DNA from: a virus
Length of the DNA stretch: 58,908 nucleotides
Direction: 5' to 3' (one strand)
IMG/VR virus record: IMGVR_UViG_3300034375_009562
Location: 1 to 58,908 of that record
Position numbers and translations under genes: made by a program. Shown piece by piece: positions 15,065 to 22,298 of this stretch; the first letter of the stretch is position 1, and each line of letters starts with the position of its first letter. Below the pieces are notes generated by a model. It ran no database searches and was not told the origin of the DNA. It saw nothing but the letters and a program-made list of their open reading frames with translations.

Positions 15065-15139
15065 TGGCACAGGTGCGAGGATTTGAACCCCGACTTCCGG
15101 TTTTGGAGACCGTCGTGCTACCATTGACACTACACCCAT
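15065..15139 (-). tRNA. tRNA-Trp (CCA)
   Basis: Acceptor ATGGGTG/CACCTGT with G discriminator (as expected for tRNA-Trp), anticodon loop CTCCAAA, T-loop TTCAAAT, encoded CCA. Confidence 0.9.
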
Positions 15140-15140
15140 A

Positions 15141-15230
15141 TGGCGGAGAGACAGGGATTCGAACCCTGGAAGGGCTTGCACCCTTGCTGGTTTTCAAGAC
15201 CAGTGCCTTCAACCACTCAGCCATCTCTCC
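15141..15230 (-). tRNA. tRNA-Ser (UGA)
   Basis: Acceptor GGAGAGA/TCTCTCC, anticodon stem CTGGT/ACCAG with loop CTTGAAA, long variable arm, T-loop TTCGAAT, encoded CCA. Confidence 0.95.
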
Positions 15231-15233
15231 ATT

Positions 15234-15310
<77 letters not shown>

Positions 15311-15318
15311 AAGTGTTA

Positions 15319-15822
15319 TTACTTTTGTGCAACACAATAAAATGCGTGGTTCAAATCATATCCTTGAGAAACAAAACTTTTAGACCAAAGATTATCCATA
15401 TCTTCAAAGTAGTATTCCATCAAATTAGGAGTCAATGCGTGAATATGCTTTCTGTTATGCCAAGGACGCCAATATTTTTGATCAAAATGAGGTAGATATA
15501 GAAATAAAATACCACCTGGTTTTAGTTTAGAATTCCAGTACTCAAGTGCTTCTACATAGTTAGGTAGATGTTCTAAGCAGTGAGAAGAGAAAATATAATC
15601 TACTAAAGGAGGCACATCAGGAAGGTTATAAGCATCCCAAGGATCGTCAAAATCTAAATCAATTGGGATAGCTCCAGGATACGCCCATTCTTTTTTCATA
15701 CATCCAATATCAAACCCAATTCCTGAGAGTATTTCTTGAGCAAAAGGAATAGCATACTTAGACGCATGACCTTTTGTTTGGAGTATAGGATATTCCTCTC
15801 CTTTAAATTCAATTGTTTCCAT
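15319..15822 (-). CDS. Class I SAM-dependent methyltransferase (Methyltransf_11 type)
   Basis: 167 residues. FDIGCMKKEWAYPGAIPIDLD (about 37-57) gives motif I and the acidic second strand; DYIFSSHCLEHLPNYVEAL (about 74-92) is the conserved post-motif with CLEHL; LKPGGILFLYLPH follows. The protein is compact, lacking the long C-terminal part of many family members. It starts within the end of a 50-residue gene and stops just before tRNA-Arg. Substrate unknown. Confidence 0.8.
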   Translation of the reverse strand: METIEFKGEEYPILQTKGHASKYAIPFAQEILSGIGFDIGCMKKEWAYPGAIPIDLDFDDPWDAYNLPDVPPLVDYIFSSHCLEHLPNYVEALEYWNSKLKPGGILFLYLPHFDQKYWRPWHNRKHIHALTPNLMEYYFEDMDNLWSKSFVSQGYDLNHAFYCVAQK

Positions 15823-15961
15823 TTTGTAGTAACCTATCTATTTTCTTTTCAATACTTTGAAGAGTAGTTTCAATATCTTTTATAAGATCTTTTACATCTT
15901 TTGGCTCTTTTGTCTCTTCTCGTAACCTTCTAAGCATATAAGCCTCATAAGACTCTCTCAT
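15809..15961 (-). CDS. Small coiled-coil protein (50 aa)
   Basis: ATG at 15961 overlaps the upstream TGA (ATGA) and has AGGAG 6 nt upstream. The product MRESYEAYMLRRLREE... is a single amphipathic helix rich in Lys and Glu (KDLIKDIETTLQSIEKKIDRLL). It overlaps the methyltransferase start by 14 nt. Likely an oligomerising small protein; function unknown. Confidence 0.55.
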   Translation of the reverse strand: MRESYEAYMLRRLREETKEPKDVKDLIKDIETTLQSIEKKIDRLLQNGNN

Positions 15962-16263
15962 CTTAGTCTCCTGTAATGAGTTAATTCATACATTCGCTTA
16001 AATGATTTTGCTTCTGAAGAAGAAAAAAACCTAAACCAAACAGTATTTCCAAAACCATACTGCCACTGTGTCCAGTCCCACATATACTCACAATTATCTA
16101 AACACCATTGTTTTAGTACTTTAAATTCGGCACTATCATATGTGAACTTTGTTTTAAAAAATTCAATAGAATCTCCTTGAATACCTTTATTAAAAGATTC
16201 AAATTTCTTATTTTCTTTACAAAACTCATATGCTTTTTGATCGGACCAATTCTTCTTTATCAT
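15958..16263 (-). CDS. Hypothetical Trp/Phe-rich protein (101 aa)
   Basis: Complete frame MIKKNWSDQKAYEFCKENKKF..., with clustered aromatics (EYMWDWTQWQYGFGNTVWFRFF). No domain recognised. It is translationally coupled to its neighbours on both sides. Confidence 0.55.
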   Translation of the reverse strand: MIKKNWSDQKAYEFCKENKKFESFNKGIQGDSIEFFKTKFTYDSAEFKVLKQWCLDNCEYMWDWTQWQYGFGNTVWFRFFSSSEAKSFKRMYELTHYRRLR

Positions 16264-16354
16264 ATTTTTCTTTTACCTTTGTATAAATTCTTTTAGCAGT
16301 AGTCTTATTACCATAAAAAAGAACAACATTATTTACATAGATAATACAACGCAT
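16226..16354 (-). CDS. Small hypothetical protein (42 aa)
   Basis: The ATG at 16354 follows the upstream TAA by one base (TAATATG). The product reads MRCIIYVNNVVLFYGNKTTAKRIYTKVKEKY..., a small beta-hairpin-plus-helix pattern. It overlaps the next gene by 38 nt. Short length limits confidence. Confidence 0.4.
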   Translation of the reverse strand: MRCIIYVNNVVLFYGNKTTAKRIYTKVKEKYDKEELVRSKSI

Positions 16355-16355
16355 A

Positions 16356-16592
16356 TTATCTATCTCTTGCATCTTCAATATGGGTTTCTGATTTCCAGAC
16401 AATTTGGCCCTCTAAAACATATTCTACTGCGTGGATGTAATCTTTTTCTTCATCATTTAATATATTCCAAAATTTAGTAATAGAATAAAGATGTTCTCTG
16501 ACAACTTCAGGTCTATTAAGATGATAATTATGATTCATCCAGTTCTCAAGTATATCTAGTCTTTGATTAATTTTTTGCTTTAAGTCTGTCAT
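16356..16592 (-). CDS. Hypothetical helical protein starting at a tRNA 3' end
   Basis: 78 residues beginning MTDLKQKINQRLDILENWM. The ATG at 16592 lies one base after the CCA of tRNA-Glu, so no independent ribosome-binding site can exist once the tRNA is processed. An in-frame GTG at 16601 would lie inside the tRNA. It may be translated as a leaderless message. Predicted all-helical; no family recognised. Confidence 0.5.
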   Translation of the reverse strand: MTDLKQKINQRLDILENWMNHNYHLNRPEVVREHLYSITKFWNILNDEEKDYIHAVEYVLEGQIVWKSETHIEDARDR

Positions 16593-16593
16593 A

Positions 16594-16669
16594 TGGTACA
16601 CCCTACGGGATTCGAACCCGTGTTGCCGCCGTGAAAGGGCGATGTCCTAAACCACTAGACGAAGGGTGC
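16594..16669 (-). tRNA. tRNA-Glu (UUC)
   Basis: Acceptor GCACCCT/AGGGTGT, anticodon stem TCGCC/GGCGG with loop CTTTCAC, T-loop TTCGAAT, encoded CCA. Confidence 0.93.
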
Positions 16670-16670
16670 T

Positions 16671-16744
16671 TGGAGCGGCATATCGGATTCGAACCGATGA
16701 CAAGAGCTTGGAAGGCTCGCATGTTACCACTACACCAATGCCGC
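16671..16744 (-). tRNA. tRNA-Gly (UCC)
   Basis: Acceptor GCGGCAT/ATGCCGC, anticodon loop CTTCCAA, T-loop TTCGAAT, encoded CCA. Separated from tRNA-Glu by one base. Confidence 0.94.
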
Positions 16745-16750
16745 GTCATA

Positions 16751-16972
16751 TTAAAGATACTCTTCAACAATTTCTAACTTATCTTTGTAGTCTGCCATTT
16801 CAGCAATTTCTTTTTCAATTTCATCCATAATGTCGCCATGCTCTCCAATCCCAGCTGGATTCTCTAGCAAGTTTTCAACATTAATTAGATGTTTTTCAAT
16901 ATGTGCTTCAAAGTGAAGACGAAGTGCTTCTTTGATGCGTTCTTGCATACTAATATGTGATCGTTGTTTCAT
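16751..16972 (-). CDS. Hypothetical acidic helical protein (73 aa)
   Basis: The start at 16972 (MKQRSHISMQERIKEAL) is chosen because GAGGG lies 5-6 nt upstream. Mostly helical (LHFEAHIEKHLINVENLLEN ... IMDEIEKEIAEMADYKDKLE). It lies between tRNA-Leu and tRNA-Gly. Unknown function. Confidence 0.55.
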   Translation of the reverse strand: MKQRSHISMQERIKEALRLHFEAHIEKHLINVENLLENPAGIGEHGDIMDEIEKEIAEMADYKDKLEIVEEYL

Positions 16973-17093
16973 TTTACCCTCATTAAAGTTGATGTGGGCT
17001 AACCGTTGACCCACACGCGTGTATTAAGGCACGACCCTACCCAGGTGGCACCATCTGCTTAGTTATTTTACAAGAGAAGCAGAACTCTTAAAC

Positions 17094-17178
17094 TGGTGCC
17101 CATGGAGGGAGTCGAACCCCCACGCCGTAAAGCACAGGTACCTAAAACCTGCGTGTCTACCAATTCCACCACATGGGC
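17094..17178 (-). tRNA. tRNA-Leu (UAG)
   Basis: Acceptor GCCCATG/CATGGGC, anticodon stem CAGGT/ACCTG with loop TTTAGGT, class II variable arm, T-loop TTCGACT, encoded CCA. Confidence 0.94.
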
Positions 17179-17181
17179 TTG

Positions 17182-17257
17182 TGGCTCCGACTGCAGGACT
17201 CGAACCTGCGACAGGGTGATTAACAGTCACCTGCTCTACCAACTGAGCTAAGTCGGA
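17182..17257 (-). tRNA. tRNA-Asn (GUU)
   Basis: Acceptor TCCGACT/AGTCGGA, anticodon loop CTGTTAA, T-loop TTCGAGT, encoded CCA. Confidence 0.95.
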
Positions 17258-17260
17258 ATA

Positions 17261-17336
17261 TGGTGCTGAGTGGAGGACTTGAACCCCCAGCCTCTGGAGT
17301 ACAAAACCAGTGCTCTACCAGTTGAGCTAACTCAGC
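17261..17336 (-). tRNA. tRNA-Thr (UGU)
   Basis: Acceptor GCTGAGT/ACTCAGC, anticodon loop TTTGTAC, T-loop TTCAAGT, encoded CCA. First tRNA of the cluster in transcription order, 16 nt after the promoter. Confidence 0.93.
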
Positions 17337-17351
17337 ATTATTAATATAAGT

Positions 17352-17380
17352 ATATTATCAAAATTAAAACCTAAAAGCAA
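17352..17380 (-). promoter_or_regulatory. Promoter of the tRNA cluster
   Basis: On the minus strand TTGCTT (17380-17375), 17 nt (TTAGGTTTTAATTTTGA), TAATAT (17357-17352), directly upstream of tRNA-Thr. Confidence 0.7.
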
Positions 17381-17382
17381 GC

Positions 17383-17415
17383 AAAAAATAAGGGGCTTTA
17401 CTAAGAAAGCCCCTT
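17383..17415 (-). terminator. Rho-independent terminator after hsp20
   Basis: AAGGGGCTTT (17390-17399) and AAAGCCCCTT (17406-17415) form a 10-bp perfect stem with a 6-nt loop, followed on the minus strand by ATTTTTT. It insulates the tRNA promoter from the Hsp20 transcript. Confidence 0.9.
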
Positions 17416-17434
17416 AATGTGTAAGTAACTGATA

Positions 17435-17860
17435 TTACTTAATTTTTATGGTACGAGGCTTTTTCTCTTCTGGAATTATTCGTTGTAAGTAGATTTGTAG
17501 CATACCATTTACCATCTCTGCATCTTCTACAACAACATCATCTGCTAAAGTAAAGTGTCTTTTAAACTTTCTTTGAGCAATACCTCTGTGTAGCCACGTT
17601 TCTTGTGCGTTGTCAATCTCTGCTGGATCGTGCATTATTGTTAAGACTCCATCAGAAACTTCTATTGATAGATCTTTTTTATTTACTCCAGCTAGAGCGA
17701 TTTCAATCTTGAAACTATTACCTTCTTTAAGAATATTATATGGAGGATACCCTGTACTAGCAGAGGCGTGCTCCATATATCTGTGCATATCATTAAAGAT
17801 TTTATCAAATCCTACAGCGTAGGGCGTAAGTTTATTTATATCAAGTAGTGCTTTATTCAT
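17435..17860 (-). CDS. Small heat-shock protein Hsp20 (alpha-crystallin type)
   Basis: 141 residues, normal for the family. The alpha-crystallin domain runs from about residue 38 (YPPYNILKEGNSFKIEIALAGVNKKDLSIEVSDGVLTI) through the GMLQIYLQRIIPEE end strand, followed by KKPRTIKIK. AAGGAG lies upstream of the ATG, and terminators on both sides make it a single-gene unit. Hsp20 proteins hold unfolding proteins; similar genes are common in marine myoviruses, where they may support capsid or tail assembly or host stress control. Confidence 0.93.
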   Translation of the reverse strand: MNKALLDINKLTPYAVGFDKIFNDMHRYMEHASASTGYPPYNILKEGNSFKIEIALAGVNKKDLSIEVSDGVLTIMHDPAEIDNAQETWLHRGIAQRKFKRHFTLADDVVVEDAEMVNGMLQIYLQRIIPEEKKPRTIKIK

Positions 17861-17889
17861 TTTATATCTCCTTTTAAAGCAAGATAAGC

Positions 17890-17912
17890 TAAAAACCCAT
17901 TAGGCGTTTTTA
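17890..17912 (-). terminator. Likely terminator after the 17923 gene
   Basis: On the minus strand TAAAAACGCC and GGGTTTTTA form about 9 pairs with one bulged G and a TAAT loop, ending in a T-rich arm. It lies about 10 nt after the stop of the acidic protein gene. Confidence 0.55.
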
Positions 17913-17922
17913 ACTTCAATGA

Positions 17923-18195
17923 TTATTTTTTAATAAAGTTTGTAAAGCTAGAACCTGTTGAAGACATTACCTTTTTAACTTCAGTTTCTTCTTCCTCTTC
18001 ATCTTCATCTTCTTCCTCAACCTCTTCAACTACAGGTGCAGGTGCAGCAGGTCTTGCAATAGCCTCTTCTTGAGCATCAAGCCATTTTTGACGAAGTTTT
18101 TCTGATTCTTCTTTACTAATGTCATTAGCCTTTAAAAACTTATTTACATCATTAATTGTAGCAAATCTAAGTATCATATCAAGCATATTATTCAT
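17923..18195 (-). CDS. Acidic hypothetical protein (90 aa)
   Basis: Helical N-terminal part (MLDMILRFATINDVNKFLKANDISKEESEKLRQKW), then an Ala/Pro linker and a dense acidic run (EEVEEEDEDEEEEETEV) before a short basic end. Looks like a histone- or DNA-mimic-like acidic tail, but no family is recognised. Overlaps the upstream DNA-binding gene by 8 nt. Confidence 0.55.
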   Translation of the reverse strand: MNNMLDMILRFATINDVNKFLKANDISKEESEKLRQKWLDAQEEAIARPAAPAPVVEEVEEEDEDEEEEETEVKKVMSSTGSSFTNFIKK

Positions 18196-18496
18196 CCTTT
18201 TTTAAGAAGCTGATTAGGTCTGATAAAGAATCTTTTGTGGCTCCTAGAAAACCTCCTGTATCAAATTGGACAATTTCCTCTAAGTCTCTTAGCAGTTCTT
18301 TTTTACTTTTACCTGTTTTTTTAATATAGTCAGATTTCATAGGTATATACAAACCTTCTCTAACTAGCTTACTTCTCACGCTTCTTATTGTTTTGTTTAG
18401 TTCTTCAGCGATAAACTCGATATTCTCTGTACCGAATTCATCATAAAGTTTTTTTAATTTTTTTGTTTCTTCTTCTGAGTATGCGTTATTAGTCAT
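18188..18496 (-). CDS. SANT/helix-turn-helix DNA-binding protein
   Basis: 102 residues. The first 50 (YSEEETKKLKKLYDEFG ... FIAEELNKTIRSVRSKLVREGLY) form a three-helix SANT/Myb-like unit with a recognition helix of the RSVxxKL type. The same unit recurs in the proteins at 52047 and 52544, so these are paralogues. The C-terminal half is helical (KKELLRDLEEIVQFD) and resembles the end of the 52047 protein. Probably binds phage DNA; may be a regulator or accessory replication factor. Confidence 0.6.
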   Translation of the reverse strand: MTNNAYSEEETKKLKKLYDEFGTENIEFIAEELNKTIRSVRSKLVREGLYIPMKSDYIKKTGKSKKELLRDLEEIVQFDTGGFLGATKDSLSDLISFLKKDE

Positions 18497-18669
18497 TCAC
18501 CTAACCAAAAGTTTTTCCATTCTGTAAATTCATGAGGCATCATACCAAGTTTACGCTCAAGTTCCATCTCAGAGCCAAACTCAGACAAGACCGTATCCCA
18601 TCTTTCTTTGTCGATCAAAAGTCTTAAAACTTCTAGTTCTTCATCATCAATTAGTTCAAAACTAATCAT
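18493..18669 (-). CDS. Hypothetical acidic protein (58 aa)
   Basis: ATG at 18669 overlaps the upstream TAG and its TGA overlaps the next ATG (ATGA). The product is MISFELIDDEELEVLRLLIDKERW..., predicted helical. It exactly fills a 160-nt gap. No family recognised. Confidence 0.5.
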   Translation of the reverse strand: MISFELIDDEELEVLRLLIDKERWDTVLSEFGSEMELERKLGMMPHEFTEWKNFWLGE

Positions 18670-18919
18670 CGTACGTCCTGTCTCTTCTAATGTAGTGCCT
18701 ACTTATTGTTCCATCTTCAAACTCTAGATAACCTTCAGCGCCATCCATATTTTCTAAGATTCTAGATCCATCATAATGGTTTTCGAACCTCAAGTCAAGA
18801 GAAGATTCTTTTAATCTGGCGTCATACCCCCAACTATCTAAATCTGCTCCAATCTCCTTAGCAAAGTCTTCAGCGTCAGACTTAGAAACAAAGTGTGTGC
18901 TAGGTAATCTTATTTTCAT
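18662..18919 (-). CDS. Hypothetical protein (about 85 aa)
   Basis: The start is uncertain: 18919 (MKIRLPSTHFVSKSDAED) gives a 20-nt overlap with the upstream gene; 18937 is an alternative with GGAG directly abutting the ATG. The product looks like a small alpha/beta domain with acidic surface (DLDSWGYDARLKESSLDLRFENHYDG). Unknown function. Confidence 0.5.
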   Translation of the reverse strand: MKIRLPSTHFVSKSDAEDFAKEIGADLDSWGYDARLKESSLDLRFENHYDGSRILENMDGAEGYLEFEDGTISRHYIRRDRTYDD

Positions 18920-19286
18920 TGTCGGCAATGTTTTCATCTCCTTCAAATACAACTGCTAGTCCAATAGATTTTGCAGATGTATTACTATGCATTACTTCAA
19001 TCAAATCACCAGTAATATCTAACATATGAGTCCCTGGATGATCTACATTTAAATATCTTGAAACTATAGCACTCGCTATAAAAGAGAAACTTTCAATATC
19101 TTTTACAGTTTGATGATTAGAATACGGATCATACCCTAAATCTTCTAACAAATCGCACATTCCAATAAAGGATTCTTTACCTACTATTTTAATTAAGTCA
19201 AGTTCTTCATCGTCTCTTATTTTTTTAGTATCTTCTACTTTAGTTTTTTCTTTAATTTTTTTATTGAAATCAATGACCTCAGCCAT
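18900..19286 (-). CDS. Hypothetical protein downstream of ligA (128 aa)
   Basis: Begins MAEVIDFNKKIKEKTKVED and contains a conserved-looking central helix-loop (LIKIVGKESFIGMCDLLEDLGYDPYSN). The size and start (ExIDFNKK) match small hypothetical proteins seen in many marine phages, without assigned function. Overlaps the ligase stop by 8 nt. Confidence 0.55.
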   Translation of the reverse strand: MAEVIDFNKKIKEKTKVEDTKKIRDDEELDLIKIVGKESFIGMCDLLEDLGYDPYSNHQTVKDIESFSFIASAIVSRYLNVDHPGTHMLDITGDLIEVMHSNTSAKSIGLAVVFEGDENIADNENKIT

Positions 19287-21018
19287 GAAATTCTCCTTTT
19301 AGAATGGAAGATTTGTTATCCCAATAATTAATAATTGGAATACCATATTTTTCTGCTTTTACAACTTTACTAGTTGCTTCACCAGAAGATAACAAGTAAT
19401 CTACATCTTTAGTAAGACTATCTTTGATAATAATATTATACCTAGACAAATGATCTGCTAAGTCTTGCTTTGTCATGTCTAACTTTCCTGAAATACAAAC
19501 TACTAATGTATCTATTTCAGTTGAGTTAGAATCAGTAGTTATTTGTTTATTTAATTCATAAGGTAGATCATAAACCCATTCTTCATTTACATCAAGCCAA
19601 GCCAGAATATTATCTGTAGTTTTAGGGCCAATCCCATCAATTGCTTGATATTGAATATCTCTTAGCCTATCAAAACTTGGTATAAAATCAGTAATAGTTT
19701 TAGCGGTACTTTTACCAACGCCAGGAATACCAAGAGAAGCTAATACTTGTTCATAAGGTTTAGGCCTTGCTAACTCCTCTAGTACTTTTTCTCCGTTTTT
19801 ACCCATTTCTTCCCAAGGAGTTTCTTCTGAGAAAAGATCTGTAGGGTGTTTAAGATTAAGCTTCTGTATCCATCTAGGCCCAAGCCCTTTAATACCGAGT
19901 TGCTTAACAAAGTATTCTACTGATTTTTGAGCATCTGCAACAGAGGCAAATAATTTAGGACCTTGCCTACGCAATGTCATACCGAGTTGTTTTTCTGCAT
20001 CTGCTAAACAGAATCTAGGAAAGGAGGACTTGGAAAGTACCTTTACAAACTGAGGAGTAATTTGTCTCTCAATAACAATCTGATCACCCGGACCCAAATC
20101 GTGCTCTTCAATAAATTCAATATTATGTAGAATAACACGAGAAATAGTTGCATCATCAATAACTACAGGTTCCACTACTGCTACTGGAGTCACAACCCCT
20201 GTGCGTCCTAAGTTCCAAACAATATCTTGAATAGTGGTAGTTGCCGTCATAGCCGCACGCACTTTCAGTGCGACTGCAAAGCGTGGATATTTAGAAGTAT
20301 GCCCAAGTAACTTTTCTCTTTTGTATGAAGCTACCCGATATACGCTTCCATCTTGTGGATAGGGATCACAGTTCCAACTTAATACCGAAGAAAAACCTTC
20401 ATCATGAGCTAGATTTATTCTAGCTTGATAATCTAGTTCTGTGCCTAATACATCATGAATAATAAATCTTAGTTTTCTATCAGCAATATCTTTTGCATTT
20501 TTTACGCCTAAAGAACCACTAACAAAATTTCTGAAATTATCTACATTTTTATCTGTAACCACTTCACCTACAAAAGTAAGTGGGTTCTCATACTCATCTG
20601 ATAGTTGAGGGATAGCTCCTGCAATATGAGAAACAAGATGAGATACGTCTTCACCGTACTCACCATCTCCACGAGTTAATGCGTGACGAAAACTCCCATC
20701 TTCATTATAAGTAATAGATAAATTTGCTCCGTCAAGTTTTGGCGTTTTGATTGAAAACTCTGATTCAATTTCTTTTTCGTCATAAACCTTTTTAAGAGAG
20801 TATAGCCTATAAGGATGTTTTATCTTACCCCCACTAAATCCTACTCTAACTGTAGGAGAAGACGAGTCTCGCCATCCTTGACGGTTTTCCATCTGTTCAA
20901 GTTTATCGTACAAAGAATCATACTCTTCATCTGATATTGTAGGTGAAGATTTATCATAGTAAAGTTTTGCGTGATGCTTTACTGTTTCTAGTAACGATTT
21001 ATAGTCTTGTAGATTCAT
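19279..21018 (-). CDS. ligA: NAD+-dependent DNA ligase
   Basis: 579 residues, shorter than bacterial LigA (about 670). Order: Ia-like N-terminus (YYDKSSPTISDEEYDSLYDKL), adenylation domain with the nucleophile in TPKLDGA (Lys94), GRTGVVTPVAVVEPV OB-fold, then a region where the four-cysteine zinc finger should lie but only one Cys is present (FPRFCLADAEKQLG). Helix-hairpin-helix repeats (GIKGLGPRW, GIPGVGKSTA, IDGIGPKTT) follow, then a C-terminal BRCT domain (about 505-575). It seals nicks using NAD+. The missing zinc finger is the main oddity. Confidence 0.93.
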   Translation of the reverse strand: MNLQDYKSLLETVKHHAKLYYDKSSPTISDEEYDSLYDKLEQMENRQGWRDSSSPTVRVGFSGGKIKHPYRLYSLKKVYDEKEIESEFSIKTPKLDGANLSITYNEDGSFRHALTRGDGEYGEDVSHLVSHIAGAIPQLSDEYENPLTFVGEVVTDKNVDNFRNFVSGSLGVKNAKDIADRKLRFIIHDVLGTELDYQARINLAHDEGFSSVLSWNCDPYPQDGSVYRVASYKREKLLGHTSKYPRFAVALKVRAAMTATTTIQDIVWNLGRTGVVTPVAVVEPVVIDDATISRVILHNIEFIEEHDLGPGDQIVIERQITPQFVKVLSKSSFPRFCLADAEKQLGMTLRRQGPKLFASVADAQKSVEYFVKQLGIKGLGPRWIQKLNLKHPTDLFSEETPWEEMGKNGEKVLEELARPKPYEQVLASLGIPGVGKSTAKTITDFIPSFDRLRDIQYQAIDGIGPKTTDNILAWLDVNEEWVYDLPYELNKQITTDSNSTEIDTLVVCISGKLDMTKQDLADHLSRYNIIIKDSLTKDVDYLLSSGEATSKVVKAEKYGIPIINYWDNKSSILKGEFHG

Positions 21019-21274
21019 AAAGTTTATCTTTCTCTATCTTCTTTATTACTTTATCGCATTTTACACAAATATAGTCTCTAGACTGTAGAGCACTACGCTC
21101 ACTTGCTTCTTCTAATAGATCTCGTATCAACTCAACACAGTAGTTTAAAGGGTTTTCTTTAATGAAGTCAAAAATGTAGTTGCGTATTGCTTCTCGCTCT
21201 TGTTCGTTATTTAATACTGAGTGTGCGCTAACTCCTAGTTGCTCACTCAGTAGGTTTACTTTCTGTTGTTCCAT
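20999..21274 (-). CDS. Hypothetical protein with CxxC (91 aa)
   Basis: Start placed at 21274 (MEQQKVNLLSEQLGVSAHS), giving a 32-nt overlap with the upstream gene in another frame; GGAG lies 10 nt upstream. Helical N-terminal part and a C-terminal YICVKCDKVIKKIEKDK with one CxxC. It overlaps the ligA start. Function unknown. Confidence 0.5.
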   Translation of the reverse strand: MEQQKVNLLSEQLGVSAHSVLNNEQEREAIRNYIFDFIKENPLNYCVELIRDLLEEASERSALQSRDYICVKCDKVIKKIEKDKLYESTRL

Positions 21275-21425
21275 TTTGTACAATCTCCAAACTATTGACA
21301 GTCTTAACAAATTCATCTACTGTTTTTGTTAACTGTAAAGTTCCTTGTAAAAATAAAGGCCAAAGAGCTATAGTTAAATAAGTAGCTGCTAAAAAAGAGA
21401 ATAATTTAACGAGCACGTTTCGCAT
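21243..21425 (-). CDS. Small membrane protein (60 aa)
   Basis: One or two hydrophobic segments near the N-terminus (LVKLFSFLAATYLTIALWPLFL), then a polar helix. Its start overlaps the stop of the preceding membrane protein gene. Unknown function. Confidence 0.5.
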   Translation of the reverse strand: MRNVLVKLFSFLAATYLTIALWPLFLQGTLQLTKTVDEFVKTVNSLEIVQNGTTESKPTE

Positions 21426-21726
21426 CTTCGTTCCTCATATAATTACGGAAGTCAAACTCAATTTCGTCAAGACGATCTTGTAACTCTGTAGAATCTTCAA
21501 TTTCTTGTGAGTGTCCAAAGTATTCCATATACATATCGTTTTCTTCTTCAGGAGTTAGTTTCCTTCTAGGTGAAGGGAAATCTGAAGTAAATTTAATGTC
21601 CATATCATTTTGCCTTTCTGCCCAGTTATAGACGCCTCTTGTTAGTGTTGAAGTAAAACTAAAAATAGCTATACACGGTAACACTAGAAAAAATAAAAAC
21701 ACAAATAAACTAGTTATTGTTTCCAT
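21406..21726 (-). CDS. Membrane-anchored acidic protein (106 aa)
   Basis: N-terminal membrane helix (about 5-27, TSLFVFLFFLVLPCIAIFSFT), then an acidic cytoplasmic or periplasmic tail (TPEEENDMYMEYFGHSQEIED). A promoter lies just upstream (21735-21764). No family recognised. Confidence 0.55.
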   Translation of the reverse strand: METITSLFVFLFFLVLPCIAIFSFTSTLTRGVYNWAERQNDMDIKFTSDFPSPRRKLTPEEENDMYMEYFGHSQEIEDSTELQDRLDEIEFDFRNYMRNEDAKRAR

Positions 21727-21734
21727 GATTATTT

Positions 21735-21764
21735 AATATACCATATTGTTAAGGTTATTGGCAA
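21735..21764 (-). promoter_or_regulatory. Promoter upstream of the 21726 gene
   Basis: On the minus strand TTGCCA (21764-21759), 18 nt, TATATT (21740-21735). It would drive the small membrane proteins and ligA. Confidence 0.5.
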
Positions 21765-21767
21765 GTA

Positions 21768-22298
21768 TTAGTTTAGAGAATATCTAAACAACGGAGTTTC
21801 GAGTTCAGATTTATCGAAGGGTTTAGGTTCTGGTAAGATTATTTTTTCAGTTTTGAACTGCTGAATATCTCTTTTCAATGAATCTGTAGATAGGCCAAAA
21901 TAAATCATATTAGATAAAGTGTTTGTGCCTAACATACCAGTTCTACTTCTATTCAATCTAAGTAACTCAAAAGGTTCAAGTTGTAAACTTTTTACTTTAT
22001 TTTTTATATGATCAAAGAAAATCATAGGTGGGAAACAATTTATACTAAATATGTAGTCATATATATTTATTTCTTTAACATATGTATCATTATATATTAC
22101 TACAAGCTCGCAGTTAAGTTTAATCTTAATTTTGTTGGTGAAAATCACACTAAAAAGTAAATCTTCATACACATAGTGACCTTCCTTTATTTTTAACATT
22201 CTTCCCGAATCTAGTATAATTTTAGTATACTGTTCTAAATAAGAGAGCATTGAAGGATCAAATACATCAACTAGAACTCTATATGGTTCGTTACTCAT
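21768..22298 (-). CDS. Hypothetical protein (176 aa)
   Basis: Start set at 22298 (MSNEPYRVLVDVFDPS), overlapping the upstream TAA (ATGAGTAA). Alpha/beta protein with segments like KIKIKLNCELVVIYNDTYV and LQLEPFELLRLNRSRTGMLG. No known domain seen. It is the last gene of the block that starts with peroxiredoxin. Confidence 0.55.
   Translation of the reverse strand: MSNEPYRVLVDVFDPSMLSYLEQYTKIILDSGRMLKIKEGHYVYEDLLFSVIFTNKIKIKLNCELVVIYNDTYVKEINIYDYIFSINCFPPMIFFDHIKNKVKSLQLEPFELLRLNRSRTGMLGTNTLSNMIYFGLSTDSLKRDIQQFKTEKIILPEPKPFDKSELETPLFRYSLN

Noticed and set aside
17015-17093. tRNA remnant between the 16972 gene and tRNA-Leu
   Set aside because: It has short GC-rich inverted pieces but no cloverleaf; I see nothing that can be named.
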